Of a DNA stretch of 33,693 nucleotides, positions 30,958 to 33,693 are shown in pieces. Source of the stretch: an uncultured Opitutia bacterium. GTDB taxonomy: Bacteria; Verrucomicrobiota; Verrucomicrobiia; Opitutales; Opitutaceae. The translations under genes and the position numbers were made by a program. The notes below the pieces were generated by a model. That model was not told the DNA's origin and did not search any database. It saw nothing but the letters and a program-made list of their open reading frames with translations. The stretch is from contig CALFZM010000384.1 in the NCBI GenBank assembly GCA_937952235.1, forward strand, positions 1 to 33,693, written 5' to 3'. Numbering within the stretch: the first letter of the stretch is position 1; the number at the start of each line of letters is the position of its first letter.

Positions 30958-31797
30958 TCACCTTCCCCCGACAAATCTGCCGAAGGCGGCCATAGTCTGC
31001 CGCGCGGCTGTAAGCGTGTCAGGTATCGGAAAAATCTCTGCCGAAAGATAGCCTGAGTACCCGATCTGACGCAGCGCTGCGACAATGGGCGCTACGTCGG
31101 TGTCTCCGTATCCCACGGCCCGGCGATTCGAATCGGCGAAATGCACGTGCCCTATCAGCGATCCCGCCTCACGCACGGCGTGGGCGAGATCCTGCTCCTC
31201 TATTCCCATGTGGAACAAATCTGCCACGAGCCGCAAATTTCTCGCGCTCAAAGATCTCAGCCACGTAAAAGCATCTCCCAGCCGGTTGAAAAGGTTGGTC
31301 TCGTAGCGATTCAACGGCTCGTACAACAGCTTTACTCCGGATGAAGCTGCATAAGATCCAAGCTCCTCCAATGCTTCCGTCAGCCAGTGAATCGCTTGTT
31401 CGCGTGGAATCCCATCCTGAATGCGTCCCTGCATTGAACCGATGATGACCGGTGCGCCCAATTCACCGGCGCGATGGATCATGGAGGACGCAAAGCGGCG
31501 CGCGGACAACCGGATCGCCGCATCGGGGTCGGTAAAACTAAGCCTATGCAGGACCCAACCTGCCCCCGTCCCAACCGCCGCGAGATCAAGGGCGTACCTC
31601 TGCTGCAGCATACGGATTTCTACTGCATCAATCTGGTCGGGAGATTCAGGAAAGATTTCGACGCCATGAAATCCAAGGTCGGAGCATGCTTCAAATGCAT
31701 TCTCCACTCCATCCCAAAACAAGAACGGGGCGTTTCGCTCTGGCTTCCGCAACAGGGAAACAGTCGCTGACAGTTTAATTTGAGGACCTTCGATCAC
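30958..31797 (-). CDS. Sugar-phosphate isomerase/epimerase-family TIM barrel protein
   Basis: A 279-residue xylose-isomerase-like TIM barrel (AP endonuclease family 2 fold). Metal-binding and catalytic residues fall where expected: Glu in LLYEPLNRYE, Asp and His in LVADLFHMG, His in IGHVHFADSNR, Glu in LSAEIFP. Related enzymes epimerise ketoses (tagatose or ribulose 3-epimerase) or isomerise hydroxypyruvate. It is the first gene of the leftward operon with FucU-like, AKR and MDR genes. Start choice is uncertain: the frame begins with a GTG at 31797, there is no ATG near the N-terminus, and a good GAAGG lies seven bases before an in-frame ATT (31776) that would give IKLSATVSLLR, closer to where homologues usually begin. 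Confidence 0.83.
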   Translation of the reverse strand: MIEGPQIKLSATVSLLRKPERNAPFLFWDGVENAFEACSDLGFHGVEIFPESPDQIDAVEIRMLQQRYALDLAAVGTGAGWVLHRLSFTDPDAAIRLSARRFASSMIHRAGELGAPVIIGSMQGRIQDGIPREQAIHWLTEALEELGSYAASSGVKLLYEPLNRYETNLFNRLGDAFTWLRSLSARNLRLVADLFHMGIEEQDLAHAVREAGSLIGHVHFADSNRRAVGYGDTDVAPIVAALRQIGYSGYLSAEIFPIPDTLTAARQTMAAFGRFVGGR

Positions 31798-31986
31798 CTA
31801 AGACAGTAAGCGAATTTTTGAGAACCTGCGTCAAGTCAGGCGCGAGTCACAGGGATGCGCGGCCGCGGGCACAGTCTTTCACCACCTCAGAGTGGATGCC
31901 AGATTGCGAGAACTAAGGGCAGACCCGGGCCCATCTCCGTACCCGCCCGTATTTTCACAACCGCGAATATCGTGCACACTCGGGAC

Positions 31987-32202
31987 ATGAACGGACTACT
32001 CTTCCTGTGCGCGACTTTCCTCGGAATTGTTTCGCTTGGCGGATTGATCGTACTCCTGGTGGCAAGTCGCACTGCGCCGGAAGGTTTTGAAAGCGAGGCA
32101 GACGGCTTCGTAGGACTCACCAAAGGTGACGAGATGCTTCTGAACGAGTTCGCGTCCCAACGGGCGGCACTCTTGAACGCCGGAATCCAAGCGAGCGTTT
32201 AG
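31987..32202 (+). CDS. Small single-span membrane protein, hypothetical
   Basis: The ATG at 31987 gives 71 residues: one strong hydrophobic helix (GLLFLCATFLGIVSLGGLIVLLVA, residues 3-26) and a soluble tail (SEADGFVGLTKGDEMLLNEFASQRAALLNAGIQ). The frame is open upstream to 31855, but that part has no membrane or signal character. I recognise no family. It diverges from the sugar operon with 189 bp between starts and is followed by decayed DNA, so it may be real or a fragment. Confidence 0.5.
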   Translation: MNGLLFLCATFLGIVSLGGLIVLLVASRTAPEGFESEADGFVGLTKGDEMLLNEFASQRAALLNAGIQASV

Positions 32203-32845
32203 TCAAGGGTCTCGAATTAAGGCCGTAAGCCTCAATCCCGATCACGCCAAGCCGAGACTCGAGGACAACTGTCAAGGGAATGGCGAAGGGTTCTTCGTGC
32301 CGATTGAAGCACGGCATGAAGGGGGATTGGATGGTTTGAGCGGGGGATGGGATCATTGCGGGCGTCGTCGTAAGGCACACGGTTGGTCCTTCTGCGCCAA
32401 AGGATGCGGATCCATTTCACCGCCGACGAGCGCCTCGTGCTTTGCTAGGTTGGCAACGCTTCCTGCAATGCTCGCACGCGTTCACCGTCTGCCAGCACAC
32501 CGCTCGCCTCGACGCTTTTCGCGCCGCTGCCCGATCCGGGGCTGCACCACGAAGCCTCACCAGCCGGAAGCGGCTGCTCGTAGCGAGATGTGCGCCAGAG
32601 CGCATGGACGAGCGCCGCCACGCGGCCCGGCTCCTGCATGCCGGAGGCGGCGAGTTGCAGCAATCCAATCGCCGGACGTCCTCGGACTCGCGATAGCGGC
32701 GTCGACAAACGCGGCGAGGTGGTACTTCTCAAAGCGGGTCGCCCAGCGCAGCGGCGAGAGGAGCTAATGCAGGGTCAAATGTAATTCGCCTAACGCAGGC
32801 GGCGTACGTGCGGCAAGCGAACATCAACTCCTAGACCTTGGTTGC
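32203..32845. other. Decayed region without an intact gene
   Basis: No convincing intact gene is visible in this 643-bp stretch. On the minus strand, 32445-32760 shows a protein-like stretch broken by a frameshift: one frame reads RFEKYHLAAFVDAAIASP and the next continues AIGLLQLAASGMQEPGRVAALVHALWR. This suggests a pseudogene of an unrecognised family. GTAATTCGCC at 32780 might be the left end of the IS66 remnant that follows, since IS66 elements often begin with GTAA, but the other end is not in the window. Confidence 0.4.
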
Positions 32846-33603
32846 ATGGCTCGGACTCCGGCGGACAATCACTGTCGGCAATGCGATTTTACGACGTCAA
32901 CGTGGTTGCACGGTCGGCCGCGAGTACGTTTCCGCTCGAAGTAACGCATCCCCGGGGCTTGATCGCGCGCGGTGGTGACGCACGGACGATGGCGGAGTTA
33001 ACACGAGCACCCCGGTCCTAAACACGATGCTGACATTTCCCGCGGGCCTGGGATCTACCTGACGGCGAAGCCAGTGGATTAAGGAAAGCGATTAGCGGGC
33101 TGTGTAGAGCGATGGAGTAGACCTTCGTCCACGTGCTGGCTATAGTGCAGTTCCTCGAGGCGAAATTGGCGGCGAGAAAGGCGCCGCTGACGTGGCCGAA
33201 GGATAAGGTGTTTGGACCGGATCACGACGCGCGCGCTGTGACCGCACCCAATTACTGTTCCAGATTAAGGTGGCGGAGAGCTGGTTCCCGCCTCCCGCAC
33301 TTAAGCCTGCTGTCCCGGCCCACGGCGCGCACCGCGAAGCCGCGCACGGCGTCCACCGAGTTGCCCCTGGCGGAAACTTTCAAGATCGCGCCGGAGCATG
33401 TGAAGGCTAAGCCGCAACTGTGCGGACGGATCGCTGAAGGCAGATCCTCGAAATGGACATCTCGTCCCACCGCATTTGGTGAAGGTTCGGATGCGCCTGA
33501 GGCATCCACGCGGACCGCGATTGCGAACGGCCGCCCTCCGATCGTTCCGGCGCTATTGCGGCCAGCACCGGGCGCATATGCGCCGACGGGCGTACTCGTC
33601 TAG
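32846..33603 (+). mobile_element. Decayed IS66-family insertion sequence (tnpA-tnpB-tnpC remnants)
   Basis: Three IS66 genes are recognisable in order but broken. A tnpA remnant (32846-33020) keeps FTTSTWLHG and, after a frame change, FPLEVTHPRGLIARGG...ELTRAP, like the TnpA C-terminus. A tnpB start follows at 33027, MLTFPAGL, then after a one-base shift IYLTAKPVD and a stop where the family has DMRKSFDGL. A tnpC remnant is at 33133-33603, with LPLAETFKIAPEHVKAKPQLCGRIAEG and RPPIVPALLRPAPGAYAPTGVL, matching the segment before the DDE domain. Internal deletions are evident because tnpB and the tnpC N-terminus are far too short. The remaining 90 bases to the window end show nothing I can name. 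Confidence 0.65.
33027..33132 (+). pseudogene. IS66 TnpB N-terminal fragment, frameshifted
   Basis: ATG at 33027 opens MLTFPAGL, the standard TnpB start. The frame is lost after eight residues. The next frame gives IYLTAKPVD, then a TAA codon and GKRLAGC where intact proteins have a DMRKxFxGL motif. The rest of TnpB (normally about 110 residues) is missing. Confidence 0.6.
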
Positions 33604-33693
33604 ATCACGATCTCTAAGTAATCTAGTGCTAATCGCCTTACCGGCAAGGGAACTGACCACTCAAAACGTTCATAGCTTGGTGGCCACCATCCT

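Noticed and set aside
32297..32767. 156-codon plus-strand frame as a gene
   Set aside because: Composition is Arg/Ala/Pro/Cys rich without any hydrophobic core pattern; the opposite strand shows more protein-like, though broken, sequence.
1..33693. tRNA, rRNA or other known RNA genes
   Set aside because: No cloverleaf-like stretch with a TTCGA-type T loop in an intergenic gap and no rRNA-like sequence was found by reading; a tRNA scan was not possible.

Overview
The window is GC-rich, tightly packed bacterial DNA. The gene content points to Verrucomicrobiota, most likely an Opitutaceae-like member. Indicators are ECF sigma factors with large C-terminal extensions, a YfbK-type VWA protein behind an ECF sigma factor, secreted proteins carrying an N-terminal ELPKF-V motif, Ig-repeat proteins with a C-terminal domain common in that phylum, a PrsK/PrsR two-component pair, very large Na+/solute symporters, and rhamnose/fucose-type sugar genes. 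This assignment comes from recall of family distributions, not from a search.

Left part (1-9.8 kb): a truncated ABC transporter ATPase diverges from a TesA-like SGNH esterase, the ybbA/tesA arrangement known from enterobacteria. A secreted Dabb-domain protein and a secreted NHL beta-propeller follow. Next comes a leftward block (8024 to 3204) of two sigma-factor units: an ECF sigma factor with a membrane VWA protein whose N-terminus looks like an anti-sigma domain, then a single polypeptide joining an ECF sigma factor, a membrane segment, a coiled coil and a TonB C-terminal domain, then a small membrane coiled-coil protein. A short secreted protein is translationally coupled to an OGG1-type DNA glycosylase.

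Middle (9.8-20 kb): a glyoxalase-I-like protein diverges from a threonine/serine dehydratase. Then comes a locus that looks like plant-polymer or rhamnose use: a rhamnogalacturonan-acetylesterase-like protein, L-rhamnose mutarotase, two paralogous secreted gluzincin-like proteins that lack the HExxH motif, an SSS symporter and a divergent LacI-type regulator.

Right-middle (19.7-28.2 kb): a PrsK/PrsR histidine kinase and sigma54-activator pair lies between two secreted proteins that share the same C-terminal domain, one with a single copy and the other, an Ig-repeat protein, with two copies. A short Wza-like polysaccharide export lipoprotein follows. No exosortase or glycosyltransferase genes are in view.

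Right end (28.5-33.7 kb): a leftward four-gene operon encodes a TIM-barrel epimerase, an RbsD/FucU mutarotase, an L-galactose/L-fucose dehydrogenase-like aldo-keto reductase and a zinc alcohol dehydrogenase, suggesting oxidation of L-fucose or L-galactose. Beyond it are a small membrane protein and a decayed stretch containing an IS66-family remnant.

A family of about 110-145 bp intergenic elements recurs just downstream of genes at 953, 2948, 3064, 11182 and 12237-12455. It has two internal hairpins, short terminal inverted repeats and one copy apparently nested inside another, so it looks like a MITE/REP-like element.
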